Below, in pieces: positions 15,910-23,847 of a stretch of 40,136 nt of DNA. A program made the translations under genes and the position numbers. The notes under the pieces are model-generated. The model saw only the letters and a program-made list of their open reading frames with translations, was not told where the DNA came from and did no database searches. How positions within the stretch are numbered: the first letter of the stretch is position 1; each line of letters starts with the position of its first letter. The DNA is taken from NCBI GenBank assembly GCA_964402715.1, contig CAYODJ010000021.1:1-40136 (forward strand), given 5' to 3'. Origin of the DNA: CALXOD01 sp964402715 (GTDB lineage: Bacteria > Verrucomicrobiota > Lentisphaeria > Victivallales > Victivallaceae).

Positions 15910-15933
15910 AGAAAGTTCGTCGCCATGCGGCGC

Positions 15934-15962
15934 TTGCCATGCGCGGAAACGGGGAGTACAGT
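15934..15962 (+). promoter_or_regulatory. Promoter for the alpha/beta hydrolase gene
   Basis: TTGCCA (15934-15939) and TACAGT (15957-15962) are 17 bp apart. The start would be near 15969, leaving a leader of about 70 nt. Confidence 0.5.
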
Positions 15963-16040
15963 ACCGACGGAGCGCCCGGCGGGTTTACGCGGACGCGCCC
16001 GTTTGCGAAATCCGGACATTGTTTTTCAACGAGCGCAGAC

Positions 16041-17030
16041 ATGAAAAAAACCGGCGACATACGGCCCTGCCGTCACAGCGCGAGTCCGCACAGGGACGTG
16101 GCCGCGTTCCTGTCCGCGCAGGCCGCCGGCGTCGGCGCCATGCAGAAAAATGCCGTGCGCGCGGCGCGGAACGGCGATTTCACCGCGCTGAACGCCGTGC
16201 GCGGCAGCCGCGGGAAAGCCGCCGCCGAACCGGACGACGCCATCTCCGTCGTCGACGACTCCGTGCCATCGGGCTCCGGAAGCATCCCGATCCGGCTCTA
16301 TCTCCCCGCCGGAACGACGGAAGTCCGCAGCCGTCCGGCCGTGCTCTATCTCCACGGCGGAGGATGGACCATCGGCGGCATCGGCAGCTGCGCCCGCTTC
16401 TGCAGGGAGCTCGCCGCCGCCGCGGGCACGGTCGTGGCCGCGATAGACTACCGTCTCGCGCCGGAGCATCCGTTCCCCGCCGCGTTCGAGGACACGCTCT
16501 CCGCCCGGCGGTGGCTGCAGCGGCATGCCGGAGCGAACCGCGTCTATCTCGCGGGCGACAGCGCCGGAGGCAACCTGGCCGTCGCCGCCGCCCTGCGGAC
16601 CGCGCAGGATCCGGCGTCGCCGGGCGTCTCCGGTCTGATTCTCTTTTATCCGGTGACCTACGCCGACGCCGACGGTTCGGAATCGTGGATCCGCAACGGC
16701 AGCGGGTACGCGCTCGACGCCGAACTCATGAACGAATTCAACGCCGCCTACGCCACGGAGGATTCGAGACGGAGCGACCCGATGATTTCGCCGATACTTT
16801 CCGCGTCGCTGTCCACGCTGCCTCCGATGCTGCTGGTGACGGCCCAGTACGACATTCTGCATGATCAGGGCCGGGAATTCGCCGTGAGGGCGGCGGAGGC
16901 GGGGGTTCAGGTCGACGCGCGCTGCTACGCCGGAGCGTCACACCTGTTCATCTCCATGCCGGGAATGGACGTCTTCTTCCGCCGCGCGGTGGCGGACGCC
17001 GCCGGTTTCCTCAATCGTCGCCGCGGGTGA
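16041..17030 (+). CDS. Alpha/beta hydrolase, HSL (hormone-sensitive lipase) family esterase
   Basis: The 329-residue product has the HSL/family IV esterase hallmarks: the oxyanion-hole motif HGGG (105-108) in YLHGGGWTIGG, DYRLAPEHPFPA, the nucleophile elbow GDSAGG (Ser174), a catalytic Asp near 271 (QYDIL) and His301 (GASHLF). Such enzymes hydrolyse short-chain esters in the cytoplasm; the natural substrate is unknown. No signal peptide is seen. The ATG at 16041 is chosen because it begins the region with protein-like composition and lies downstream of the promoter; GAGCG about 7 nt upstream is a weak ribosome-binding site. The last 20 bp overlap the 3' end of the convergent copper ATPase gene. 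Confidence 0.9.
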   Translation: MKKTGDIRPCRHSASPHRDVAAFLSAQAAGVGAMQKNAVRAARNGDFTALNAVRGSRGKAAAEPDDAISVVDDSVPSGSGSIPIRLYLPAGTTEVRSRPAVLYLHGGGWTIGGIGSCARFCRELAAAAGTVVAAIDYRLAPEHPFPAAFEDTLSARRWLQRHAGANRVYLAGDSAGGNLAVAAALRTAQDPASPGVSGLILFYPVTYADADGSESWIRNGSGYALDAELMNEFNAAYATEDSRRSDPMISPILSASLSTLPPMLLVTAQYDILHDQGREFAVRAAEAGVQVDARCYAGASHLFISMPGMDVFFRRAVADAAGFLNRRRG

Positions 17031-19341
17031 GCCGGCAGCCGCGCAGACGCAGGGCGTTGCTCACCACCGACACGGAGGAGAGACTCATCGCCAGACTGCC
17101 CAGCTCGGGGCGGAGCAGCCAGCCCAGAGCCGGATAGAAGACCCCGGCCGCCAGCGGAATCATCAGGACATTGTAGACGAAGGCGAACCAGAGGTTCCCG
17201 CGGATGTTCCGGTAGACGGCCGCGCTCAGACGGCGCGCCCTGCACACGGCCGCGATGTCCCCTCCGGGAAGGGTGATGTCGGCGCTCTGCATGGCCACAT
17301 CGGTTCCGGTGCCCATGGCTATGCCGACGTCGGCCCGGGCCAGCGCGGCCGCGTCGTTGATGCCGTCACCCACCATGGCGACGACGGCATGTCCGGTCTG
17401 ATATTCACTGACGATGTCGAACTTCTTCTGGGGAGTCGCCTCGGCCACGACCGCGTCTATCCCGAGTTCGCCCGCGACCGCGCCGGCGGAAACCGCCTGA
17501 TCCCCGGTCAGCAGAACCGGCGTCATGCCCAGCGACTTCATCTCGGCCACCGCCGCCTTCGCACCGGGACGAACCGGATCGGACACGACGGCTCCTCCCA
17601 GCAGACGGCTCCCCGCGGCCACGCAGACCACCGTCGCGCCCGACGACAGGGCGGATCCGAACCGCGCGTCCAACGCCGCCGTGTCGATTCCGTTGTCGCG
17701 CATGAAGCGCGCGTTCCCCACATATACGGCGGTTCCGTCCACCGTCGCGCTGACTCCCGATCCCGGAAAACTGCGGAAGCCTCCCGCCTCGGGCAGCTTC
17801 AGACCCCGATCGCCGGCGGCCTGCACCAGCGCACGGCCGATCGGATGCTCGCTGTATCTCTCCGGCGACGCGGCTGCTTTCAACAGCTCCTCCTCGGAAA
17901 CGCCCTCCGCGGCGATCAGACCGGTCACCGTCGGCTTTCCCTGAGTCAGCGTGCCGGTCTTGTCCAGCAGAATCACGGAAACCTTCCTCATGGATTCCAT
18001 CGCCTCCGCGTTGCGGACGAGAATCCCGTTGCGGGCGCCCAGACCGAGTCCCACGGTGATCGACATCGGCGTCGCCAGTCCGAGGACGCATGGACAGGCC
18101 ACCAGCAGCACGGCGACCGCGGTCAGTAGGCCGAATTTCAGGTCATGCAGGGCGAACGTCCAGACAGAGAACGCGGCCAGGGCGCAGACCACCACCGCCG
18201 GCACGAATATCGCCGAAACATTGTCCACCAGACGCTGCACCTGCGGCCGAGACCGCTGAGCCTCCCGCACCAGCGCCACGATCCGGCTGAGCAGCGTCTC
18301 GCTCCCCACCCTGCGCGCCTCGAAGTCGAAAGTCCCCTGCCCGTTCAGCGTCCCGGCGGAGACCTCGTCACCAGTGCGCTTCGCCGCCGGCGTCGGCTCT
18401 CCGGTGAGCATGGATTCGTCCACGTAGCTCTCTCCCGAAACCAGGACGCCGTCCACCGGAATCCGGTCGCCGGGTCTGACGCGGAGCACGTCGCCGACTT
18501 TCACGTCGCCGACGGGAACGGACGTCACCCCGCCGTCCGCGCCGACGAGACTGGCCGTCGGCGGCGCGAAACGTATCAGATCCCTGATGGCCTGGCCGGT
18601 CTTCGCCCTGGCCCGCGCCTCCAGCAGCTGTCCGAGCATTATGAATGTGGTGATCATCGCCGCAGGTTCGAAATAAAGCTGAGCGCGTCCGGATTCCGTC
18701 AGCATGCTTTCGGGAAGGCTGCGGTAGCCGAAGACCCCGTAGACGCTGTACCCGTAGGCGGTTCCGACGCCGAGCAGGATCAGCGTGAACATGTTCAGAT
18801 TCATGCGCCTCAGGGAGGCGACTCCTCTGAGCAGCAGGGAACGCGCCGGACCGAACAGCAGCAGCGAACACCCGAAGAGCTGCAGCATGTCGCTCAACGC
18901 GTCCCGCCGCAGACCGACCCATCCGGGACGGGTGTTGATCACCACCAGCAGCGCCGTCATGAGCAGCGATATGAGGAAATTACGCCTCGACAGCCGATAC
19001 GCGTCGTCGTCCTCGGGAGAACCGTCGAGAGCCGACGCGTCGGTCTGAGGTTCCAAATCCATGCCGCATTTCGGACAGGCCCCCGGACGGCGCTCCCGCA
19101 CCTCGGGATCCATCGGACACACGTACACCGTCCCCCGCGCGTCCCCGTCCGAACCGGAGCCGACCTTCGCCGCCGGATTCGGCTCCGGAGTCGGATGCAG
19201 ATACTTTTCCGGAGCGCTCAGAAACTTGTCCCTGCAGGCGGTGCAGCAGAAATAGTAACGCTCCCCTCCGTACTCGGCGTCGGGGCACGTCGCCGTGTCG
19301 ACCGTCATATGGCAGACCGGATCAATGGCTTGCGTCTTCAT
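17011..19341 (-). CDS. copA: Cu+-exporting P1B-type ATPase with YHS and heavy-metal-binding domains
   Basis: A 776-residue metal pump. The N-terminus carries a YHS domain (DPVCHM at 7-12, CCTAC at 32-36) and a short heavy-metal-binding domain (YVCPMDPEV at 73-81, CPKCGM at 89-94) in place of the usual CxxC HMA domain. Eight membrane helices follow. The catalytic core is intact: TGE (313-315), CPC (416-418), DKTGT (460-464), HP (499-500) and GDGIND (658-663). YN in helix 7 and MxxSS in helix 8 (752-756) complete the Cu+ site seen in CopA proteins. Export of Cu+ (or Ag+) from the cytoplasm is therefore expected. GGAGG lies 9 nt before the ATG. The PMHP motif usual in the metal-binding domain reads PMDP here. 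The promoter at 19396-19424 is overlapped downstream by an inverted repeat. Confidence 0.95.
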   Translation of the reverse strand: MKTQAIDPVCHMTVDTATCPDAEYGGERYYFCCTACRDKFLSAPEKYLHPTPEPNPAAKVGSGSDGDARGTVYVCPMDPEVRERRPGACPKCGMDLEPQTDASALDGSPEDDDAYRLSRRNFLISLLMTALLVVINTRPGWVGLRRDALSDMLQLFGCSLLLFGPARSLLLRGVASLRRMNLNMFTLILLGVGTAYGYSVYGVFGYRSLPESMLTESGRAQLYFEPAAMITTFIMLGQLLEARARAKTGQAIRDLIRFAPPTASLVGADGGVTSVPVGDVKVGDVLRVRPGDRIPVDGVLVSGESYVDESMLTGEPTPAAKRTGDEVSAGTLNGQGTFDFEARRVGSETLLSRIVALVREAQRSRPQVQRLVDNVSAIFVPAVVVCALAAFSVWTFALHDLKFGLLTAVAVLLVACPCVLGLATPMSITVGLGLGARNGILVRNAEAMESMRKVSVILLDKTGTLTQGKPTVTGLIAAEGVSEEELLKAAASPERYSEHPIGRALVQAAGDRGLKLPEAGGFRSFPGSGVSATVDGTAVYVGNARFMRDNGIDTAALDARFGSALSSGATVVCVAAGSRLLGGAVVSDPVRPGAKAAVAEMKSLGMTPVLLTGDQAVSAGAVAGELGIDAVVAEATPQKKFDIVSEYQTGHAVVAMVGDGINDAAALARADVGIAMGTGTDVAMQSADITLPGGDIAAVCRARRLSAAVYRNIRGNLWFAFVYNVLMIPLAAGVFYPALGWLLRPELGSLAMSLSSVSVVSNALRLRGCRLTRGDD

Positions 19342-19372
19342 AAAAATCGTCCTCCGTCTGAAGAAAAAAAGC

Positions 19373-19424
19373 GCGGCATGATGAACATCGCCGCTAATGT
19401 AGACGACGTCCCGGAGATTTTCAA
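19373..19424 (-). promoter_or_regulatory. copA promoter with an inverted repeat at the start site
   Basis: Minus strand TTGAAA (19419-19424) and TACATT (19396-19401) are 17 bp apart; transcription should start near 19389. An imperfect inverted repeat with arms GCGGC/GCCGC (19373-19377 and 19390-19394) and inner GAT/ATC pairs spans the start site, as an operator would. A run of seven T follows on the transcript side (19364-19370). Confidence 0.6.
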
Positions 19425-19737
19425 ACGGCCGCCCGGATTCCCGCCGTCCGGCGCCGCGGCCACGGAGTCCGTCTGGACTTCAGGATCGCGAACTGCGGTT
19501 CCGCGGGTTGCAAATCCGTTCCGGAGCGTATATCGTGAGAGAGCCGCACCGCAGTCTCACCTCTCTGACCCGGGAGCGTCCGTCCGATCCCGCATACGCG
19601 CGGACGGCCGACCGAGGGGGGCCGCCGGCCCGCAGAGCCGCTTTATTCCGACGCGCCTCGCGCCGGACGGAACATCCGCGGAAACGGCGGCGTCTGACAA
19701 GAAACGGAACGGCGGGGAAACCATCCGCGGTCATAAC
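19425..19737. other. Intergenic before the AAC(3)-type gene; only a weak promoter candidate
   Basis: No gene is supported here. TTGCAA (19508-19513) and TATATC (19529-19534) face the acetyltransferase gene but are only 15 bp apart, unlike the 17-bp spacing elsewhere in the window, so this promoter is doubtful. The sequence from 19540 to 19737 would be a leader of nearly 200 nt with no feature I recognise. Confidence 0.3.
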
Positions 19738-20484
19738 ATGCACACGAAACAGTCGTTGACGGAGGACTTGATCCGCGCGGGCCTCATGCCGTCGGAAACG
19801 CTGCTCGTGCACTCCTCCATGAAGAGCATCGGCGAAGTGGACGGCGGCGCGGACACGGTTCTGGACGTCCTGATGGATTATTTCAGAGAAGACGGTCTTC
19901 TCGTCTTCCCGACGCTGACGTATCGCCTGAATCGGTCGAATCCGGTGTTCAGGGTGAACGGGACTTTCTCGCAGGTGGGCGTGCTGTCCGATCTCTTCTG
20001 GCGCCGGCCCGGCGTCCTGCGTTCGCTCCATCCGACGCATTCCGTCGCGGCATGGGGACGTGACGCGAAGGAATTCGTCGCCGGTCATGAGAAATTCAGC
20101 ACGCCATGCGCGAAAGGTTCTCCGTGGGGACGGCTCGCGGAACGCGGCGCGAAAATTCTTTTCATCGGGACGAGGACGATCGAATGCAACACGTTTCTGC
20201 ACGGCGTGGAGGAGTGGTTCGGAGTGCCGGGGATGCTGACGGAGTCGTTCGAACAGCTCATCTCGATTGACTCGTCCGGAGCCGAACATGCGGTGCCGTC
20301 GCGGCGACACGTCGGCAATCATTCTGCTTACTACGGCAAGATGCAGCCGTTGTTTGAGAGCGGCGGCGTCCTGAAGCATGTCAAATTCGGAGATGCGGCA
20401 TGTTTCCTGCTGGAAAGCGCCGGCGCGGAAAGCATCACCATGAAGTGCCTGCGAAAAGACCCTCTGTTCTTCACTCACGGATGA
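19738..20484 (+). CDS. AAC(3)-family (antibiotic N-acetyltransferase-like) protein
   Basis: The 248-residue product follows the aminoglycoside 3-N-acetyltransferase fold family: LLVHSSMKSIGEVDGGADTV near the start, LLVFPTLTY, LHPTHSVAAWG carrying the conserved His, SPWGRL, and a late VGNHSAYY. The family uses acetyl-CoA; true members modify aminoglycosides, but many chromosomal relatives act on other amines, including sugar or natural-product amines. Resistance therefore cannot be inferred from sequence alone. The frame is open upstream for over 500 codons antisense to copA, which is a shadow; the first ATG matching the family start is 19738. No clear ribosome-binding site precedes it. Confidence 0.85.
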   Translation: MHTKQSLTEDLIRAGLMPSETLLVHSSMKSIGEVDGGADTVLDVLMDYFREDGLLVFPTLTYRLNRSNPVFRVNGTFSQVGVLSDLFWRRPGVLRSLHPTHSVAAWGRDAKEFVAGHEKFSTPCAKGSPWGRLAERGAKILFIGTRTIECNTFLHGVEEWFGVPGMLTESFEQLISIDSSGAEHAVPSRRHVGNHSAYYGKMQPLFESGGVLKHVKFGDAACFLLESAGAESITMKCLRKDPLFFTHG

Positions 20485-20948
20485 ACCGGCGCCGCCGCCC
20501 GGAAGTTTGCGATGGACGCCTGTAGCCGCCGACGCTGACAAAGACTTTGCCGGAGATGTTCACCCGCTTCCCTCAGGAGGTCCTCCTGTCCGGGGCGGCG
20601 CCGGCGAAGCGTTTCAGGACGATCCGCACGATTCCGGTCACTCCTCCGTCGCGACGGCCGTAAGCGAGCCATCCGACTCCGCGTCCAGTTCCTCCGAATA
20701 ACCCTTCCGGCCATCGAAAAGGCGCGCGGGGAGATCAGCTTCAGCCGGAATCGGATGCAGCCCCCCATTTGAGCGCGACCGTCTGTACAGCGCTTCACGG
20801 ATCCGAGTCCCGCCTCGGCCGTGCGCCGCGTCAGTATCTCCTGAACCATCCGCGGAATCATCTTCGGCGGCTCCGCAAGCGACCAACCTCAAACGCCTCA
20901 TGCACCTCTTACGTCCATAAGTTCGTCCGGAGAAAACCATTCCACCGC
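20485..20948. other. Intergenic, possibly with remains of a minus-strand gene
   Basis: About 460 bp without a supported gene. On the minus strand, two overlapping frames (20475-20861 and 20638-20955) contain stretches that look more protein-like than the average shadow, for example DGRKGYSEELDAESDGS near 20640-20700. They follow the 29-codon frame at 20898-20987, as a frameshifted gene would. I recognise no family, so this may be chance. Confidence 0.2.
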
Positions 20949-20987
20949 TTGACAAAACATCGGATCCGTGCCAGTTTTACCTTGCAT
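20898..20987 (-). other. Possible 29-codon ORF or start of a decayed gene
   Basis: The ATG at 20987 (minus strand) is preceded by AAAGGAG with an 8-nt spacer, the best unassigned ribosome-binding site in the window. The frame reads MQGKTGTDPMFCQAVEWFS and stops at 20898. A second TGA in the same frame follows two codons later, after which the frame stays open for over 120 codons. This could be a tiny gene or a pseudogene disabled by stop codons. Confidence 0.25.
20949..20977 (+). promoter_or_regulatory. Possible promoter of the CE7 esterase gene
   Basis: A perfect TTGACA (20949-20954) is followed after 17 bp by CAGTTT (20972-20977), a poor -10 box. If used, the leader would be about 170 nt and AT-rich, and would include the small reading frame at 21122-21157. 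Confidence 0.35.
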
Positions 20988-21121
20988 CTGCCGCTCTCCT
21001 TTACTTTTTTTAGCTTTTATCGTAAGGGGCAGATGCACTTTTTCGAGAAAACTTACTTTCACAAAATTCGGGACAATACCGAAAAAATGCCGGCCATGCG
21101 GGCGCATGTCCGGAAAGCACG

Positions 21122-21157
21122 ATGAAATTCATGAAATTCAGGAGATCACAGCGATGA
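21122..21157 (+). other. 11-codon leader ORF overlapping the esterase start codon
   Basis: Two tandem copies of ATGAAATTC (21122-21130, 21131-21139) begin a frame reading MKFMKFRRSQR. Its TGA (21155-21157) overlaps the esterase ATG (21154-21156) as ATGA. GGAAAG lies 4 nt upstream of the first ATG. This arrangement would couple translation of the esterase to the leader. It may also be a chance product of the 9-bp duplication. Confidence 0.35.
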
Positions 21158-22431
21158 AACTGAAGACTGTAGCCGTGCTGCTGGCGTCCGCAGCAGCGTT
21201 CGCGCTGACCGCCGCGACGGAAATAACCATCACGACCGATCGCGCCATGCCGCGCTACCGCTGCGGAGAGGAGGCGGCGTTCATCGTCTCCGCGAAAGAG
21301 GACGGACGTCCGGCGTCGGACGGAAAGATGACTCTGCATCTGACTCTGGGCGGCGGCCGCAGCCTTCTGAAGCAGCCGATCGACTTCTCCGCCGCCAATC
21401 CGGCGAAGGTGTCGATCACGCTGAACGAGCCGGGATTCGTCCTGGCCAGAGGGAGCGGATACGAGGGGATGCGGAAGCCGGAAAGGGATCCGCTCTGCGG
21501 CGCCTCGTTCGATCCGGAGAAGATTCAGCTCGGCTTCGAGCTGCCGGAGGATTTCCGGGAGTTCTGGGAGAACGGCCGCCGGCAGATCGCGGACAGGGAG
21601 GTCAAACTGACCAGGATCGGGTCGACCGCCAAGCATACCACCTACCACGTCGAAGTGGAGGTTCTCAACGGAGAGAAACTGTACGGGTACCTGACCGTGC
21701 CGTCGGGGAAAGGACCGTTCCCCGCCTACCTGACCGTCCCGGGCGCGGGAGCCGGATTTACATGGCCGGATCGCGACTACTCCGATCAGGGAGTCATCAC
21801 CGTTCTGATGAACGTCCACAACTTCTACTCCCGTGACCTTGCGGAGCAGCGCCGGCTCTACGCCGAACGTGAAAAGCACGGCCACTATCCGCTGTCCAAC
21901 GCCGACAGCCGCGACAGATATTTCTACCGCAACGTGATTCTGGGCATCGACAGGGTCGTCAACCACGTCGCGTCCATGCCGGAGTGGGACGGGAAGCACT
22001 TCGTCTACTGCGGTTCCAGCCAGGGAGGCGCCATGGGACTCATTCTGGGCGGATTCAATCCGCGCATCACCGCGATCGCCGTCAACGTTCCGGCGCTGTG
22101 CGATCACGGCGGCTACAAGTTCGACCGCCAGCCGGGATGGCCGAAACTGGTGGGCGGCGTAGCCGCACGGGAGAAGGTCGCTCCCTATTTCGACGCCGGC
22201 AACTTCGCCCGCTTCATCAACGTGCCGGTGCTGGCCTCGGCCGGCTACATCGACACGGTCTGTCCGCCGAGCAGCGTCTACGCCGCGTTCAATCAGATCA
22301 GATCGCCGAAGGAGATGGTCGACATGCCGGCGACGGGACACGAGACCACGAAGCTCTGGATCTCGACCCGGAACCGTTGGATCCGCGCACAGCTCGGTCT
22401 GGAACCCGTGCCCGCGCCGGAATCGAAGTAG
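21154..22431 (+). CDS. Secreted CE7-type acetyl (xylan) esterase / cephalosporin-C deacetylase family
   Basis: The 425-residue product begins with a signal peptide (MKLKTVAVLLASAAAFALTA, cut about residue 21). An N-terminal beta domain follows (about 25-120), then an alpha/beta hydrolase of the AXE1/CE7 type. The catalytic set is visible: Ser289 in GSSQGG (287-292), Asp367 in YIDTVCPPSS and His396 in TGHE. CE7 enzymes remove O-acetyl groups from sugars and small esters; export suggests action on imported or surface glycans. AGGAG lies 9 nt before the ATG at 21154; the open frame upstream is not protein-like. It lies just before the amino-sugar locus on the same strand but has its own possible promoter, and the GntR gene has another, so joint function is inferred. 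Confidence 0.9.
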   Translation: MKLKTVAVLLASAAAFALTAATEITITTDRAMPRYRCGEEAAFIVSAKEDGRPASDGKMTLHLTLGGGRSLLKQPIDFSAANPAKVSITLNEPGFVLARGSGYEGMRKPERDPLCGASFDPEKIQLGFELPEDFREFWENGRRQIADREVKLTRIGSTAKHTTYHVEVEVLNGEKLYGYLTVPSGKGPFPAYLTVPGAGAGFTWPDRDYSDQGVITVLMNVHNFYSRDLAEQRRLYAEREKHGHYPLSNADSRDRYFYRNVILGIDRVVNHVASMPEWDGKHFVYCGSSQGGAMGLILGGFNPRITAIAVNVPALCDHGGYKFDRQPGWPKLVGGVAAREKVAPYFDAGNFARFINVPVLASAGYIDTVCPPSSVYAAFNQIRSPKEMVDMPATGHETTKLWISTRNRWIRAQLGLEPVPAPESK

Positions 22432-22692
22432 CGCGTCCGCGCCCCGGCACACAGCCGGCGGGTATGCGTGTCCGCGGATTAAGACGGCCGGTTTTATCGC
22501 TGAAGGTGAGCGTTTTCAGACGAACGACCCGCCGGAACGGCGGGCTCCGTCCGCGGATCCGTTCCGCCGGAATCGTCCGCGGCGGGAACGATGCCGCGCA
22601 GGAAGCCGTCCGGCCCGCCGGCGGATCCCCCTCCCGACAATCCGCATGCCGGAAAAAAGGTGTCTCCGCCGGAAATTTTCCCGAGCATCGGC
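22432..22692. other. Intergenic between esterase and GntR gene; one bulged hairpin
   Basis: No gene is supported. Around 22559-22595 the sequence can form a roughly 10-bp stem with one bulge, but no T-tract follows on either strand, so it is at best a weak transcript end for the esterase mRNA. Confidence 0.3.
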
Positions 22693-22721
22693 TTGAACGT
22701 GTGGTCTAGTCAACTTATATT
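22693..22721 (+). promoter_or_regulatory. Promoter of the GntR / amino-sugar operon
   Basis: TTGAAC (22693-22698) and TATATT (22716-22721) are 17 bp apart. The start is expected near 22728, giving a leader of about 63 nt that contains the palindrome at 22741-22753. Confidence 0.75.
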
Positions 22722-22740
22722 ATCGGCATGGATATGAACC

Positions 22741-22753
22741 GCAGATGATCTGC
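22741..22753. promoter_or_regulatory. Perfect palindrome after the promoter, candidate GntR operator
   Basis: GCAGAT-G-ATCTGC is a perfect 6+1+6 inverted repeat about 13 bp downstream of the predicted start site and 37 bp before the GntR start codon. GntR-family repressors bind short dyads in such positions and often control their own operon. Confidence 0.5.
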
Positions 22754-22790
22754 ATCAACTTTCACGAAACATGGAGCACCGCACGCCAAC

Positions 22791-23774
22791 ATGCTTAGAC
22801 GACGGCCTTACCAGATGATCGCCAGGGAAATAGAACGGAGGGTCCGCCAGGGTACCTATCCTGAAAACAGCGCCATACCTCCCCGCGTGGAACTGATGGA
22901 GGAATTCGGAGTGGCGCGCGCCACGCTGGAGCGGGCGATCAGGGAGCTGGCCGATTCCGGCATACTGGTCACCCGCCACGGATCGGGTACTTTCGCAGCG
23001 CCTATCACCGAAAAAAAATTCAGGGTGGGCGTGGTGTCGCCGATAAGCGACTGCATGGAGCATACCGCGCCCGCATTCGACGCGGTGCGACTGAAGCCGC
23101 AGGATCTTACCAACCGTTCCGGCTGGAGGAGGCTCTTCGACTTCGACGGGCTGCTGTGGTTCCGCCCCGAGGCGGACGTCATTCCGGCAATCCGCGAAGT
23201 CGCGCCGCAGGTGCCCAGCGTCCTGATCAACCGCACGATTCCGGGTCTGTCGTACGTCTCGACCGACCACCGCCGCGCCTGCCACGACATCACCCGCGAC
23301 CGGATCGCGGCCTCCCCGGAGGCGCTGCCGGTGCTGCTGCAGAGCGAACCGGACTCGCTTGTCGTCGACTACCGGCACGAAGGGTTCGTCGACGCCTGCC
23401 GCGAAGCGGACAAGTTCTACGAGATACTGCAGATGCCGCAGAAGTTCGACGACAAGGTCGCCGTTCTCGAAGCACGGATCAAGCTGGATCCCGAACGTCC
23501 GCTGCTGCTGGTCAGCGACAGCGCCCTCCACACCGGCGCACTGATGCGCTGGAGCGCCTTCCACCAGGTCAGGTGGCGCGAGAACCTGTTCTACAGCGAC
23601 TTCGACGACAAGTTCGACCAGGCCGTGTTCGGCGTGCGCGTCACGTCCTTTCTGCAGAACGAGCCGCTGCTGATAAAGCAGGCGTCGGCCAAGCTCCAGC
23701 GCATGCTGAACGGCTCGTCCGACGCCGAGCCGGGGCTGCTGGTGTATCCCGAATTCAAGGATGCCGACACATAG
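22791..23774 (+). CDS. GntR-family transcriptional regulator with sugar-binding-type C-terminal domain
   Basis: The first 70 residues form a GntR winged helix: PYQMIAREIERRVRQGTY, then PRVELMEEFGVARATLERAIRELADSGILVTRHGSGTF, which holds the recognition helix and wing. After that, residues 75-327 resemble a periplasmic-binding-protein-like ligand domain as in LacI-type or AraR-type chimeric regulators (FRVGVVSPIS; FDGLLWFRPEADVIPAI; PSVLINR; YVSTDH). The ligand is probably a sugar or sugar phosphate from the pathway encoded downstream. The ATG at 22791 begins the family-like sequence; its ribosome-binding site is weak. It is the first gene of the run to nagA and likely regulates it. Confidence 0.88.
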   Translation: MLRRRPYQMIAREIERRVRQGTYPENSAIPPRVELMEEFGVARATLERAIRELADSGILVTRHGSGTFAAPITEKKFRVGVVSPISDCMEHTAPAFDAVRLKPQDLTNRSGWRRLFDFDGLLWFRPEADVIPAIREVAPQVPSVLINRTIPGLSYVSTDHRRACHDITRDRIAASPEALPVLLQSEPDSLVVDYRHEGFVDACREADKFYEILQMPQKFDDKVAVLEARIKLDPERPLLLVSDSALHTGALMRWSAFHQVRWRENLFYSDFDDKFDQAVFGVRVTSFLQNEPLLIKQASAKLQRMLNGSSDAEPGLLVYPEFKDADT

Positions 23775-23847
23775 GAGTCCCCGCGCGGCGGCGCACCGCA
23801 GCCGGAGCGGCGCAAATGACTCAATAAAGAAGGTCAGAATCGGAATC

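Noticed and set aside
19364..19394. Transcription attenuator in the copA leader (hairpin plus seven T)
   Set aside because: The 5' arm of the hairpin begins only 2 bp after the -10 box, upstream of the expected start site, so the full stem would not be in the RNA. An operator is the better reading.
18145..19737. Long plus-strand extension upstream of the AAC(3)-type gene
   Set aside because: It is antisense to copA and not protein-like; the family sequence begins at the ATG 19738.
19738..20484. Calling the AAC(3)-type protein an aminoglycoside resistance gene
   Set aside because: The fold family is broad and no close match to a known resistance enzyme can be claimed from sequence reading alone.
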